NCBI GenBank assembly: GCA_029210645.1
Contig: JARGFT010000014.1
Location: 1-36,222 of the forward strand
DNA from: Anaerosomatales bacterium
GTDB lineage: Bacteria > Actinomycetota > Coriobacteriia > Anaerosomatales > SLCP01
Length of the DNA: 36,222 nt
Reading direction: 5' to 3'
The notes beneath the pieces are model-generated. The model was given only the letters and a program-made list of their open reading frames with translations. It did not search any database and had not been told where the DNA came from. Positions within the stretch are counted from its first letter, which is position 1, and the number at the start of each line of letters is the position of its first letter. Positions 5,977-13,903 of the stretch are shown piece after piece. A program made the translations under genes and the position numbers.

Positions 5977-6960
5977 ATGGCTGACGTCGCGATTATCAGG
6001 GGCCCCAACCCCGATGCACCCGGCCGCATCGTCGAGCTCCATGCTTCCTACTACTCCGGGAACTGGGGCTTCGGCCCGTTCTTCGAGGCGAAGGTGGCAA
6101 GCGGCCTCGCCGAGTTCCTGGATCGGTACGATCCCGCGCGTGACGGGCTTTGGCTCGCGGAGATCGGCGGCAGGGTCGAAGGCGCCATCGCGATCGACGG
6201 CCTCCGGGCGCACGTCGAGGGTGCGCACCTGCGCTGGCTCATCGTCTCCGAGCCGCTGCAGGGACGGGGCATCGGCGGCCAACTCCTGCGCACCGCGATG
6301 GACTTCTGCCGCGAGCGCGGCTACCCGAGGGCGTATCTCTGGACCTTTGCCGGCCTCGACGCTGCCCGGCACCTCTACGAGCGGGCAGGCTTCAAGCTCG
6401 TAGAGGAGAAGCGCGGCACCCGGTGGGGGACCGAGGTGCTCGAGCAGAAGTGGGAGTGGACCGGAGTTGCCGACGCCGGAACGGGTGGGATCACACGCAT
6501 CGTTCCCGCCACCTCACCCGAGCTCGTCGAGGTCGTGCGCGAGCTTCTTGTCGAGTATGCGGACTCTCTCGACGTCGACCTGTGTTTCCAGGACTTCGAG
6601 ACCGAACTCGCGGGCCTGCCCGGAGACTACGCACCCCCGCGCGGCACGCTGCTGCTCGCGCTCGACGGCGCGACCCCGCTCGGCTGCGTGGCGGTCCGCC
6701 CCCTGAACTGGCCCGCGGTGGCCGAGATGAAGCGGCTGTACGTGCAGCCGGCCGGTCGCGTACAGGGCTTCGGCCGCCGTCTCGCCGAGGCGGCCATCAG
6801 CTTCGCCCGCGAGACAGGCTACTCGTCGATGCGTCTTGACACGCTGCCCGAGATGGTCGGCGCCATCGCGCTCTACGAGTCCCTTGGCCTTCGCGACACC
6901 GACGCGTACCGGTTCAACCCCGTTGAGGGTACAAGGTACCTGGAACTTGACTTGCGATAG
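5977..6960 (+). CDS. Tandem GNAT N-acetyltransferase
   Basis: 327 residues containing two GNAT domains. Domain 1 (about 5-165) has LRWLIVSEPLQGRGIGGQLL at residues 85-104, with the QGRGIG acetyl-CoA loop and the FAGLDAARHLYERAGFK end motif. Domain 2 (about 170-327) has MKRLYVQPAGRVQGFGRRLAE at 251-271 and IALYESLGL near 297. In domain 2 the loop reads RVQGFG rather than the usual R/QxxGxG/A with Arg, so binding there may be weaker. ATG 5977 is preceded by GGGAGG 4 bases upstream; ATG 5965 is in frame but lacks a site. Substrate is unknown; tandem GNATs include amino-acid and antibiotic acetylases. Confidence 0.75.
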   Translation: MADVAIIRGPNPDAPGRIVELHASYYSGNWGFGPFFEAKVASGLAEFLDRYDPARDGLWLAEIGGRVEGAIAIDGLRAHVEGAHLRWLIVSEPLQGRGIGGQLLRTAMDFCRERGYPRAYLWTFAGLDAARHLYERAGFKLVEEKRGTRWGTEVLEQKWEWTGVADAGTGGITRIVPATSPELVEVVRELLVEYADSLDVDLCFQDFETELAGLPGDYAPPRGTLLLALDGATPLGCVAVRPLNWPAVAEMKRLYVQPAGRVQGFGRRLAEAAISFARETGYSSMRLDTLPEMVGAIALYESLGLRDTDAYRFNPVEGTRYLELDLR

Positions 6961-7000
6961 GCACCGCGGGTCGACCGTGCCGCGGAAAGGGCAGGACACC

Positions 7001-7327
7001 ATGGCAGAGCTCAAGACGCGTGCGACCGGCGCCGAGCCGGTGCTGTGGGGCAACGGCGTGATCGGCTTCGGGGACTATCACTATCGCTCGCCGAAGACCG
7101 GGCGCGAGGGCGACTGGTTCGAGACCGGCTTCGCCTCGCGTAAGGCCAACATCGCTGTGTACGTGATGCCGGGACTCGATGCGTTCGCTGAGATCCTCGG
7201 AAGGTTGGGGAAACACAAGATCGGGGTGGGCTGCGTCTACATCAAGCGGCTCTCCGATATCGACGTGGACGTGCTGGAGGAACTCGTCACGACAGCGGTG
7301 GCCGAGCTTCGGGCGGCCGAGGGGTAG
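7001..7327 (+). CDS. DUF1801 (YdhG-like) protein
   Basis: 108 residues with the DUF1801 pattern: a start ELKTRATGAEPVLWGNGVIGFGDYHY, then GFASRKANIAVYVMPG, a helix, and GVGCVYIKRLSDIDVDVLEELV. DUF1801 proteins share a YdhG-like fold and have no agreed function. AGGGCAGGA about 8 bases upstream supports ATG 7001. It stands alone between the acetyltransferase and the infC promoter. Confidence 0.65.
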   Translation: MAELKTRATGAEPVLWGNGVIGFGDYHYRSPKTGREGDWFETGFASRKANIAVYVMPGLDAFAEILGRLGKHKIGVGCVYIKRLSDIDVDVLEELVTTAVAELRAAEG

Positions 7328-7352
7328 AGGGTCGACGCCGCTCGCATCTCTA

Positions 7353-7381
7353 TGGACACTCCGCGACCGCCTCGCTATACT
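7353..7381 (+). promoter_or_regulatory. Near-consensus promoter of the infC operon
   Basis: TGGACA (7353-7358), a 17-base spacer and TATACT (7376-7381) make a near-perfect housekeeping sigma promoter. Transcription should begin near 7388. The mRNA would then have a leader of about 240 bases before infC. No other promoter this good lies before the operon. Confidence 0.75.
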
Positions 7382-7387
7382 CTGTCA

Positions 7388-7615
7388 GCCAACCGCATAT
7401 CGCTCATGTAAGCGGGACCCCGCCCCTCGGGGTCGTTTGAGGTCCCCACCTTGCGGCGCCGTGATGGCAGCTGTCTGGTCGAGAGTAAACCGCCGAGTGC
7501 GGGCTTTTGCGCCCGTGTCTCCTCGGCAGGTATTCCGTCCCGTCGGCTGCACGTATGCCGCGGGACGTTTTGTTTTGTAGGAATGCGATCCGGGGCGGAA
7601 CGGATCGCGAGACAT
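7388..7615 (+). promoter_or_regulatory. Structured infC-rpmI-rplT leader, likely regulated by attenuation
   Basis: The leader has an early hairpin (GACCCCG 7416-7422 with CGGGGTC 7428-7434) and then a two-tier hairpin. The outer arms GCCGAG (7492-7497) and CTCGGC (7522-7527) enclose GCGGGC (7499-7504) paired with GCCCGT (7511-7516). A terminator-like hairpin follows (separate entry). Ribosomal protein L20 or IF3 commonly controls this operon in bacteria, and L20 leaders in Bacilli work by such structures. That L20 acts here is inference from the genes and hairpins. Confidence 0.55.
7537..7577 (+). terminator. Attenuator-like terminator in the infC leader
   Basis: GTCCCG (7537-7542) pairs with CGGGAC (7561-7566), with inner arms CGGC (7544-7547) and GCCG (7557-7560) and one bulged T. 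The T-rich tract GTTTTGTTTTG follows directly. It sits about 55 bases before the infC start, so it can stop transcription before the operon. Confidence 0.6.
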
Positions 7616-7630
7616 GGAGGTGAGCTGCCC

Positions 7631-8191
<561 letters not shown>

Positions 8192-8203
8192 GGAGCCAGC
8201 ACG

Positions 8204-8401
8204 ATGCCTAAGCAGAAGACGCACAAGGGAACCGCCAAGCGGTTCAAACTCACGGGTACCGGCAAGATCAAGCGCGGTAACGCGTTCAAGAGCCACATCC
8301 TCGAGAAGAAGAGCCCCAAGCGCAAGCGGGCCTTCCGCAAGGATTCGTTGGTCCACAAGGCCGATGAGAACGTCATCAAGAAGAACCTCGGCATCGGCTA
8401 G
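8204..8401 (+). CDS. rpmI: 50S ribosomal protein L35
   Basis: The 65-residue protein is very basic and has the L35 pattern: [23 protein letters not shown], then [14 protein letters not shown] and a C-terminal VIKKNLG. L35 is a late-assembling component of the large subunit. AAGGAG lies shortly upstream. It is 12 bases after infC and shares its operon with rplT. Confidence 0.95.
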   Translation: MPKQKTHKGTAKRFKLTGTGKIKRGNAFKSHILEKKSPKRKRAFRKDSLVHKADENVIKKNLGIG

Positions 8402-8436
8402 GTCCGACGCTTCTAACCAGTAGGGAGTGATTCGCT

Positions 8437-8796
8437 ATGCCTCGAGTTAAACGGGCGGTTGCCGCCAAGAAGAAGCGCCGGACGATGCTGACCAAGGCCA
8501 AGGGGTACTACGGCAACAAGAGCCGCAGCTACCGTGCGGCCAAGGAGCAGGTGCAGCACTCGCTGCAGTACACGTACCGTGACCGCCGCAACAAGAAGCG
8601 TGAAATCCGTCGCCTCTGGATCACCCGCATCAACGCCGGTGCGCGCCTGAACGGTATGTCCTACTCGACGTTCATGAACGGCCTGAAGAAGGCCGGCATC
8701 GAGCTCGATCGCAAGGTGCTCTCCGACATGGCCATCAACGATCCGGCTTCCTTTGCCAAGCTCGTTGAGGTCTCCAAGGAGAAGGTCTCGGTCTAG
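8437..8796 (+). CDS. rplT: 50S ribosomal protein L20
   Basis: 119 residues, as usual for L20. It has the long basic N-terminal extension ([27 protein letters not shown]) that threads into 23S rRNA, and the globular end ([29 protein letters not shown]). L20 helps early 50S assembly and in several bacteria represses its own operon. GGGAGTGA lies about 5 bases before ATG 8437. It is the last gene of the operon. Confidence 0.96.
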   Translation: MPRVKRAVAAKKKRRTMLTKAKGYYGNKSRSYRAAKEQVQHSLQYTYRDRRNKKREIRRLWITRINAGARLNGMSYSTFMNGLKKAGIELDRKVLSDMAINDPASFAKLVEVSKEKVSV

Positions 8797-8828
8797 CACG
8801 GCCGAGCGACGCACCAACGCACCTCACG

Positions 8829-8857
8829 AACGCCGCCTCCGGGCGGCGTTCTTCGTT
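8829..8857 (+). terminator. Rho-independent terminator after rplT
   Basis: AACGCCGCC (8829-8837) pairs perfectly with GGCGGCGTT (8842-8850) around a tccg loop. CTTCGTT follows, so the U-run is short. The hairpin is strong enough to end the infC operon. Confidence 0.75.
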
Positions 8858-8862
8858 GTCCG

Positions 8863-9010
8863 GCACCGCCGGTGCCTCGGTGCCAGGTGGTCACATAACG
8901 GAAAGGGATGGCTCACACCTCTCGGCTACGGTGCGTGTGCGGGCCGGGGTCCGATCCCCGGCACCGCGCCAACAGCCACCGGCTTCCCCTCGGCCAGCCG
9001 GAGAGGGGAG
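8863..9010 (+). promoter_or_regulatory. Structured leader with SD-hiding hairpin before TasA-like gene
   Basis: Several strong pairings lie here. CGGTGCC (8878-8884) can pair with GGCACCG (8960-8966) to close an ~85-base domain, in which AGGTG (8885-8889) pairs with CACCT (8916-8920). GCCGGGG (8943-8949) pairs with CCCCGGC (8956-8962), and this stem shares bases with the closing stem, so the two cannot form together. Next to the start, CCCCTC (8986-8991) pairs with GAGGGG (9003-9008), covering the Shine-Dalgarno of the gene at 9016. Mutually exclusive stems plus a hidden SD look like a translational riboswitch. I could not match it to a class I know, such as GEMM, T-box or cobalamin. Confidence 0.5.
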
Positions 9011-9015
9011 TCACG

Positions 9016-9498
9016 ATGAAGAAAGCGATTGTGTGGGCCTGCGTCATGGCGATCGCGGGCAGTGTGGGGTTCGCGGGGGCGTATTTCACCGCCCAGACAT
9101 CGGTGCAGGAGAACGTGATCAGCGCCGGGACCGTCGCGGTAACGGCAGCTCCGGAGGTCGGGGCGATCTCGATGGAGAACCTGGCGCCGGGCACGCCCAC
9201 GAGCCGGGTGCTGACGGTGGCCAACACCGGTTCGCTGCCGGTCGACGTGAGCGTCACCGAGGCCAAGCGAGCAGGAATCACCGAATTCTACAATGCGCTC
9301 ACGTGCTCCGTGACCACCACCGGACAGCCCGTCTACGAGGGTGCGCTCGCGGGCATGCAGACCGCGCCGGTGCGCCTCGCACCCGGTGAGAGCGCTGAGC
9401 TCGAGTTCGCCGTCACCATCCCTGCCGAGGCTCCCAACAGTCTCACGGGCGACTACGTCAAGATCACGCTCTACGTGGACGCGGCCCAGGCGCTATGA
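9016..9498 (+). CDS. TasA/camelysin-like exported protein, SipW-type signal peptide
   Basis: 160 residues. The N-terminus (MKKAIVWACVMAIAGSVGFAG) is a signal peptide, followed by AYFTAQTSVQENVISAGTV, the typical SipW-dependent end of TasA/CalY-like proteins. The body is a beta-sandwich-like domain (LAPGTPTSRVLTVANTGSLPVDVSV, LAPGESAELEFAVTIPA, YVKITLYVDA). TasA relatives are secreted and build fibres or act as surface proteases in firmicutes; the role here is unproven. AGAGGGGAG lies 5 bases before ATG 9016 and can be hidden in an RNA hairpin. The TGA overlaps the next ATG (ATGA), so the exported protein and its presumed peptidase are coupled. Confidence 0.7.
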   Translation: MKKAIVWACVMAIAGSVGFAGAYFTAQTSVQENVISAGTVAVTAAPEVGAISMENLAPGTPTSRVLTVANTGSLPVDVSVTEAKRAGITEFYNALTCSVTTTGQPVYEGALAGMQTAPVRLAPGESAELEFAVTIPAEAPNSLTGDYVKITLYVDAAQAL

Positions 9499-9836
9499 CA
9501 CTCAGGTCGCTCGCACTCCCGTTCGCTGCCCTTTTCATCGCGTGTGTGACGCATGGCATCGTGGTGGTGACCGGGGGCTCGATGGAGCCGGCGCTCAGGG
9601 CGGGGGACGTATGTGTCTACCGGCGCAGCGCTGACGTCAGGCCGGGGCAGATGGTCGTTTTCGAGCGGGATGGTGCCGGTCTTGTCGTGCACCGTGCGGT
9701 GACCGTCGGCTTGCATGGCGAGGTGCGCAGCAAGGGCGATGCGAACGAGACCGCGGATCGCGAGGAGGTGCCACGAGATCGGGTGCGGGGCCCCGTGACA
9801 CTAGCACTGCCTGTAGGGCGGCTGGTGAACCGCTGA
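9495..9836 (+). CDS. SipW-like (S26B) signal peptidase, minimal form
   Basis: 113 residues. An N-terminal membrane segment (about 6-26) leads into GGSMEPALRAGD with the catalytic Ser29, then VVHRAV with His66 in place of the Lys of ordinary type I peptidases, then SKGDANETAD with Asp82 and Asp88. The His makes it the ER/SipW-type (S26B). SipW of Bacillus is longer and has a second, C-terminal membrane helix; this protein ends shortly after the last catalytic box (RGPVTLALPVGRLVNR). It overlaps the TasA-like gene by 4 bases and very likely processes it. Confidence 0.8.
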   Translation: MTLRSLALPFAALFIACVTHGIVVVTGGSMEPALRAGDVCVYRRSADVRPGQMVVFERDGAGLVVHRAVTVGLHGEVRSKGDANETADREEVPRDRVRGPVTLALPVGRLVNR

Positions 9837-9848
9837 GCAGGCGCGGTG

Positions 9849-9857
9849 TGCTACACT
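9849..9857 (+). promoter_or_regulatory. Extended -10 promoter for the pheST T-box leader
   Basis: TGC followed by TACACT (9849-9857) is an extended -10 element. No good -35 is at 17 bases upstream, which fits the extended -10 type. Transcription would start at about 9864, just before the T-box leader. Confidence 0.45.
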
Positions 9858-9863
9858 TCTCAA

Positions 9864-10197
9864 CCAATCGCAGACGATGAGGCGATGATGGAGAGGAGCC
9901 GGCGCACCGGGCTCCACCACCAGGAAAGGGACCCGTCTAGACTGGAAGGTCCCGGTGGAGAGGCGCCGGCGGTTCGCTCCGGAGCCGCGACCTGAACGAG
10001 TGCAGCGAAGCGCTCCGGTAGGGAAGCCGGATCCCCCGATAGCGGGACAGCGTGGCAGAGAGGCCGCGACGCGTCGGACCGAGACGGTCCGGGCACAGAG
10101 CGGGTCTGCGGACGCAGGCCAATCGAGGTGGTACCGCGGGAGCCGACTCCCGTCCTCGGGTTCAAACCCGAAGACGCGATCGGCTCCCGTTTCTGTT
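9864..10197 (+). ncRNA. T-box leader for tRNA-Phe, controlling pheST
   Basis: The T-box sequence AGGTGGTACCGCGG lies at 10126-10139. Its bulge TGGT (10129-10132) would pair with the ACCA end of uncharged tRNA-Phe. An antiterminator stem (CGGGAG with CTCCCG just after it) competes with the terminator GGGAGCCGA/TCGGCTCCC. In the presumed stem I, TTC (9973-9975) lies in an internal loop between stems GGAGC/GCTCC and CGGCGC/GCGCCG; it is followed by a purine, as a Phe specifier should be. T-box RNAs stop transcription when the cognate tRNA is charged. The exact stem I boundaries and the specifier are less certain than the T-box core. Confidence 0.9.
10138..10197 (+). terminator. T-box terminator before pheS
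   Basis: GGGAGCCGA (10138-10146) pairs perfectly with TCGGCTCCC (10180-10188). A second hairpin, CGGGTT-CAA-ACCCG, sits in the loop, and GTTTCTGTT follows. It overlaps the T-box core, as expected for the mutually exclusive off state. Confidence 0.85.
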
Positions 10198-10237
10198 GGC
10201 GTACGATTGCACGAGGCACCGTTCGAGAGAGGCACAG

Positions 10238-11296
10238 ATGAGCATCATCACCGAACTGGAATCGTTGCGGGACTCCGCGCTGGAGCGCATATCGCAGGCG
10301 GCCGATCTTGCCGCGCTTGATGCGGTGCGGGTCGACGTTCTCGGCAAGAAGGGATCACTCACCGGCGTCCTGAGGGGCCTTGGTGCGCTGTCAGCCGAGG
10401 AACGGCCGGCCGTGGGCAAGGTGTCCAACCAGGTCCGCGCCGCGCTCGAGCGGGCGCTGGAGGCCCGCAAGGCGCTGCTTGCGGAAGCGGCACTCTCGGC
10501 ACGCGTGGCCGCAGATGCGGTCGACGTGACCCTGCCCGGCCGCAAACGCCTACCCGGCCGCGCCCACCTCATCAACCAGATCACCGCCGAGGTGGTCGAC
10601 ATCTTCACCGGGCTCGGCTATGCCATCGCCGAGGGGCCCGAGGCCGAGCTGGACTACTACAACTTCACCGCGCTCAACCACCCGCCAACGCATCCGGCAC
10701 GCTCGGCCACGGACACCTTCTACGTTCGCGACCTGTCCGAGGGTGGCGCCAGCGGCCCGATCACCGACGTGCTCCTACGTACGCACACAAGCCCCGTACA
10801 GGTGCGCGTGTTAGAGCAGCAGAAGCCGCCGGTCTACGTGCTCGCGCCCGGCCGGGTGTACCGTCGCGACATCGCCGACCCGAGCCACCTGCCACAGTTC
10901 CACCAGATCGAAGGGTTGGTGGTCGACGAGGGCATCACCTTCGGCGACCTCAAGGGAACCCTCGATTACGTCTGCAAGGAGCTCTTCGGCAAGGATCGCA
11001 AGACCCGCTTCCGCCCGCACTTCTTCCCGTTCACCGAGCCCAGCGCCGAGGTCGACGTGTCCTGCGGGATCTGCGCGGGCTCCGGCTGCCGGTTCTGCAA
11101 GTACACCGGCTGGCAGGAGATCCTCGGCTGCGGGATGGTCGACCCCAACGTCTTCGGCTACGTCGACATCGACCCGGAGGTCTACACCGGGTTCGCCTTC
11201 GGGATGGGCGTCGAGCGCATCGCCGCTCTTCGCTACGACATACCCGATCTCCGCATGCTTGTCGAAGGAGACATGCGCTTCCTGAGGCAGTTCTAA
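10238..11296 (+). CDS. pheS: Phenylalanyl-tRNA synthetase alpha subunit
   Basis: 352 residues, usual length. The enzyme is an alpha2-beta2 tetramer that charges tRNA-Phe; this subunit has the catalytic class II core. The N-terminal coiled coil (about 1-90) binds tRNA. The core shows motif 2 (GRVYRRD, TFHQIEG-like LPQFHQIEGLVVDE) and motif 3 (GFAFGMGVERIAALRY) near the end. The CGICAGSGCRFCKYTGWQEI segment is a normal family feature. ATG 10238 has AGAGAGG 5 bases upstream, and 41 bases separate it from the T-box terminator. pheT follows. Confidence 0.97.
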   Translation: MSIITELESLRDSALERISQAADLAALDAVRVDVLGKKGSLTGVLRGLGALSAEERPAVGKVSNQVRAALERALEARKALLAEAALSARVAADAVDVTLPGRKRLPGRAHLINQITAEVVDIFTGLGYAIAEGPEAELDYYNFTALNHPPTHPARSATDTFYVRDLSEGGASGPITDVLLRTHTSPVQVRVLEQQKPPVYVLAPGRVYRRDIADPSHLPQFHQIEGLVVDEGITFGDLKGTLDYVCKELFGKDRKTRFRPHFFPFTEPSAEVDVSCGICAGSGCRFCKYTGWQEILGCGMVDPNVFGYVDIDPEVYTGFAFGMGVERIAALRYDIPDLRMLVEGDMRFLRQF

Positions 11297-11351
11297 CCCG
11301 CACGCGATCCGCATGCTCTCCCGTACCTGATACGAAAGGACGAATGCCGAG

Positions 11352-13769
11352 ATGCACGTCTCGATGAAATGGCTCAAGGAACTGGTGGACGTCGACCTGA
11401 CCGTCGAGGAGCTCGTCGACCGGCTCGACATGACCGGCACGGCGGTGGAGTCGGTCCGTGCGGTGGGAGAGGGGCTCGACGGCGTGGTCGTGGGCTCGGT
11501 GCTCACCAAGGAGCCCCACCCGGATGCCGACAAGCTCTCGTACTGCTCGGTGGACGTGGGCGGAGACGAGCCGCTGCGCATCGTGTGCGGCGCGACCAAC
11601 TTCGAGGCGGGGGACTGCGTGCCGGTCGCCTGCGTCGGCGCCACGCTGCCCGGCGACTTCACCATCAAGAAGACCAAGCTTCGCGGCCTGGTCAGTGAGG
11701 GCATGATGTGCTCCTCGCCCGAGCTCGGGCTCGGCGGGGACGCGAGCGGCCTGCTCGTGCTGCCGCCCGACGCTCCGGTAGGGATGGCGTTTGCGGAGTA
11801 CCTCGGTCAGGCCGACACCGTCGTCGAGCTCGAGGTCACCCCCAACCGCCCCGACTGCCTCTCGATGGTCGGTGTGGCCCGCGAGGTCGCGGCGATCACG
11901 GGTAAGCACGCCACGGCTCCGGTGTCGGTTCCCGAGGAGAGCGGCGTGCCCGTGCACGACGCAGTCAGCGTCGAGATCGCCGACCCGGACCTGTGCTCCC
12001 GCTACACCGCGCGCCTGATCCGCGGCGTGAGCATCGGCCCCTCGCCCGAGTGGCTCGCCGAGCGCGTGACGGCTGCGGGTGCCCGCCCGGTCAACAACAT
12101 CGTCGACATCACCAACCTGGTGATGTTCGAGCTCGGTCAGCCCCTGCACGCGTTCGATGCGGCCACGCTCGCCCTGCGCGACGGCAAGGCCGCTGTCACG
12201 GTGCGCCGTGCGGGGGCGGGGGAGCGCCTGACCACGCTCGACGGCCAGGAGCGCGTGCTCGACCCGAACATGCTCGTCATCGCCGACGACAGTGGGGCAA
12301 TCGCGCTTGCCGGCGTCATGGGAGGCGAGAACACCGAGGTCTCCGATACCACGGTCGACATCCTGCTGGAGTCTGCATGCTTCGAGCCGACCTCCACCAG
12401 TCTCACCAGCCGCTCGCTCGGGCTGATCTCCGAGGCATCGACCCGGTTCGAGCGCGGCGTGGATGCCGAGGGATGCGTCCGCGCCGCCGACCGGGCCGCC
12501 GCGCTCATGGCCGAGGTGGCCGGCGGCACCATCGCGCCGGGCGTCGTCGACGTCTACCCGGTACCGGCCATCCCGGGCGTGCTCGAGATGCGCATCGATC
12601 GCATGAACGCCGTGCTCGGCACCGGGATACCCGCCGGGGAGGCTGCTGGCATCCTTACGGCACTCGGACTCGGAGTCGAGCCCGTCGGTGAGGGCCTGCT
12701 GCGGGTGAGTGTCCCGACTTTCCGTCCCGACCTCGAGCGCGAGATCGACCTGATCGAGGAGGTCGTGCGCGTCTGGGGCATGGAGCGGGTACCGGTCACG
12801 CTTCCCGGCGGCCGGGGAAGGGTCGGCCGTCTCACGTCGCGCCAGCGCTGGATGCGCCGCATCGATGGTGCTATGCGCGCAGCCGGTCTGAACGAGACGA
12901 TGACCTACTCTTTTGTCGACCCCGGCGATCACGAGCGCATCCGGATGCCGCTCGGCGAGGGCGAGACGCTCGTGGAGTTGGTCAACCCGATGTCCGAGGA
13001 GCAGGCGGTCATGCGCATCTCGCTCCTGCCGGGCCTGCTGCGCTCGGTCTCCTACAACCAGCGCCGCGGGGTGCCCGACGTGCACCTCTACGAGATCGGC
13101 TCGGTCTTCTCGACCAGCGAGGGCCGCAAGCTTCCGCGCGAGCACACCGCCGTCGGAGGCGTTATGGCCGGCATGTGGTCCCGCCCGGGCTGGACCGGCG
13201 ACGATCACCCGCTCGACTTCTTCGATGGCAAAGGCGTGATCGAGGCGCTCGTCGACGAACTCTCCCCCCGCCACTTCCAGGTACGTCCCGCCGACCTGCC
13301 GTGGCTGCAGCCCGGCCGCAGTGCCGAGGTGCTGCTCGAGGGCAAGGTCGCCGGATGGCTCGGCGAGGTGCATCCATCGGTCGCTGACGCCTTCGAAGCC
13401 GAGGCGCCCATCGTTGCCTTCGAGCTGGACGCCGGTGTACTGATCGCGACCGCTCGCCCCGTGCGCACCTACACCGAGGTTCCGCGATACCCCGCGGTCA
13501 CGCTCGACGTGGCGCTGCTGGTCGACGAGAAGGTGAGCGCCGAGCGCGTGGAGCACGCGATGCGCAAGGCGGGCGGCCCCCTGCTCGATTCGGTGCGTCT
13601 GTTCGACGTCTACCGCGGCAAGGGCGTTGCGGAGGGGCGCAAGTCGCTCGCGTGGGCCCTCTCGTACCGGGCACCCGATCGCACGCTCTCCGACGACGAG
13701 GTCCGTCCCGTGCACGAGAAGCTGCTGCGCAAGGTGTGTGGTGCCGTGGGAGCCGAACTGCGCTCATAG
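11352..13769 (+). CDS. pheT: Phenylalanyl-tRNA synthetase beta subunit
   Basis: 805 residues. Domains in order: a short N-terminal segment, the tRNA-binding EMAP-like domain (about 40-155, HPDADKLSYCSVDVGG, IVCGATNF), the B3/B4 editing domain (about 215-380, NIVDITNLVMFELGQPLHAFD, with GGENTEVS), the B5 domain (about 400-470), a catalytic-like core, and the C-terminal FDX-ACB domain that binds the anticodon loop (VPRYPAVTLDVALLVDE onward). ACGAAAGGACGAATGCCGAG precedes the ATG. It is cotranscribed with pheS and so under the T-box. Confidence 0.96.
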   Translation: MHVSMKWLKELVDVDLTVEELVDRLDMTGTAVESVRAVGEGLDGVVVGSVLTKEPHPDADKLSYCSVDVGGDEPLRIVCGATNFEAGDCVPVACVGATLPGDFTIKKTKLRGLVSEGMMCSSPELGLGGDASGLLVLPPDAPVGMAFAEYLGQADTVVELEVTPNRPDCLSMVGVAREVAAITGKHATAPVSVPEESGVPVHDAVSVEIADPDLCSRYTARLIRGVSIGPSPEWLAERVTAAGARPVNNIVDITNLVMFELGQPLHAFDAATLALRDGKAAVTVRRAGAGERLTTLDGQERVLDPNMLVIADDSGAIALAGVMGGENTEVSDTTVDILLESACFEPTSTSLTSRSLGLISEASTRFERGVDAEGCVRAADRAAALMAEVAGGTIAPGVVDVYPVPAIPGVLEMRIDRMNAVLGTGIPAGEAAGILTALGLGVEPVGEGLLRVSVPTFRPDLEREIDLIEEVVRVWGMERVPVTLPGGRGRVGRLTSRQRWMRRIDGAMRAAGLNETMTYSFVDPGDHERIRMPLGEGETLVELVNPMSEEQAVMRISLLPGLLRSVSYNQRRGVPDVHLYEIGSVFSTSEGRKLPREHTAVGGVMAGMWSRPGWTGDDHPLDFFDGKGVIEALVDELSPRHFQVRPADLPWLQPGRSAEVLLEGKVAGWLGEVHPSVADAFEAEAPIVAFELDAGVLIATARPVRTYTEVPRYPAVTLDVALLVDEKVSAERVEHAMRKAGGPLLDSVRLFDVYRGKGVAEGRKSLAWALSYRAPDRTLSDDEVRPVHEKLLRKVCGAVGAELRS

Positions 13770-13801
13770 TGCATGCATGGCTTTCCAAGATACAGCAAGA
13801 G

Positions 13802-13872
13802 CGCATACATCAGCATATTCATAAGAGATTAGCGTATCAGGGTTGACTCATATGCGATTATGCCGCTATCCT
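13802..13872 (+). promoter_or_regulatory. Arginine operon promoter with AT-rich operator-like region
   Basis: TTGACT (13843-13848), 18 bases, TATCCT (13867-13872) is a plausible promoter. The 40 bases upstream are AT-rich in a GC-rich genome and contain near-repeats: AGCATATTCA at about 13812-13821 and AGCGTATCAG at about 13831-13840, plus CATACATCAG before them. ArgR boxes are usually AT-rich 18-base imperfect palindromes upstream of argC, so these are candidate operators. I cannot align them to a proven ArgR consensus for this group. Confidence 0.5.
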
Positions 13873-13903
13873 CTGCCTACGTGTCCGTCGGGAGAGGTGT
13901 GTC

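Noticed and set aside
8930-8970. tRNA-like T-arm (GGGGTCCGATCCCC) before the TasA-like gene
   Set aside because: The stem is 7 bp with a 6-base loop and no acceptor, D or anticodon arms can be drawn around it; better explained as part of the leader structure.
8863-9010. Classical c-di-GMP (GEMM-I) riboswitch
   Set aside because: GGTCAC at 8889-8894 recalls the start of GEMM-I, but the CACAGGGCAAACC and GGGACGCAAAGCC cores are absent.
11031-13715. Long reverse open frame of 894 codons across pheT
   Set aside because: It lies opposite to pheT, whose product is certain; long antisense frames are expected at this GC content.
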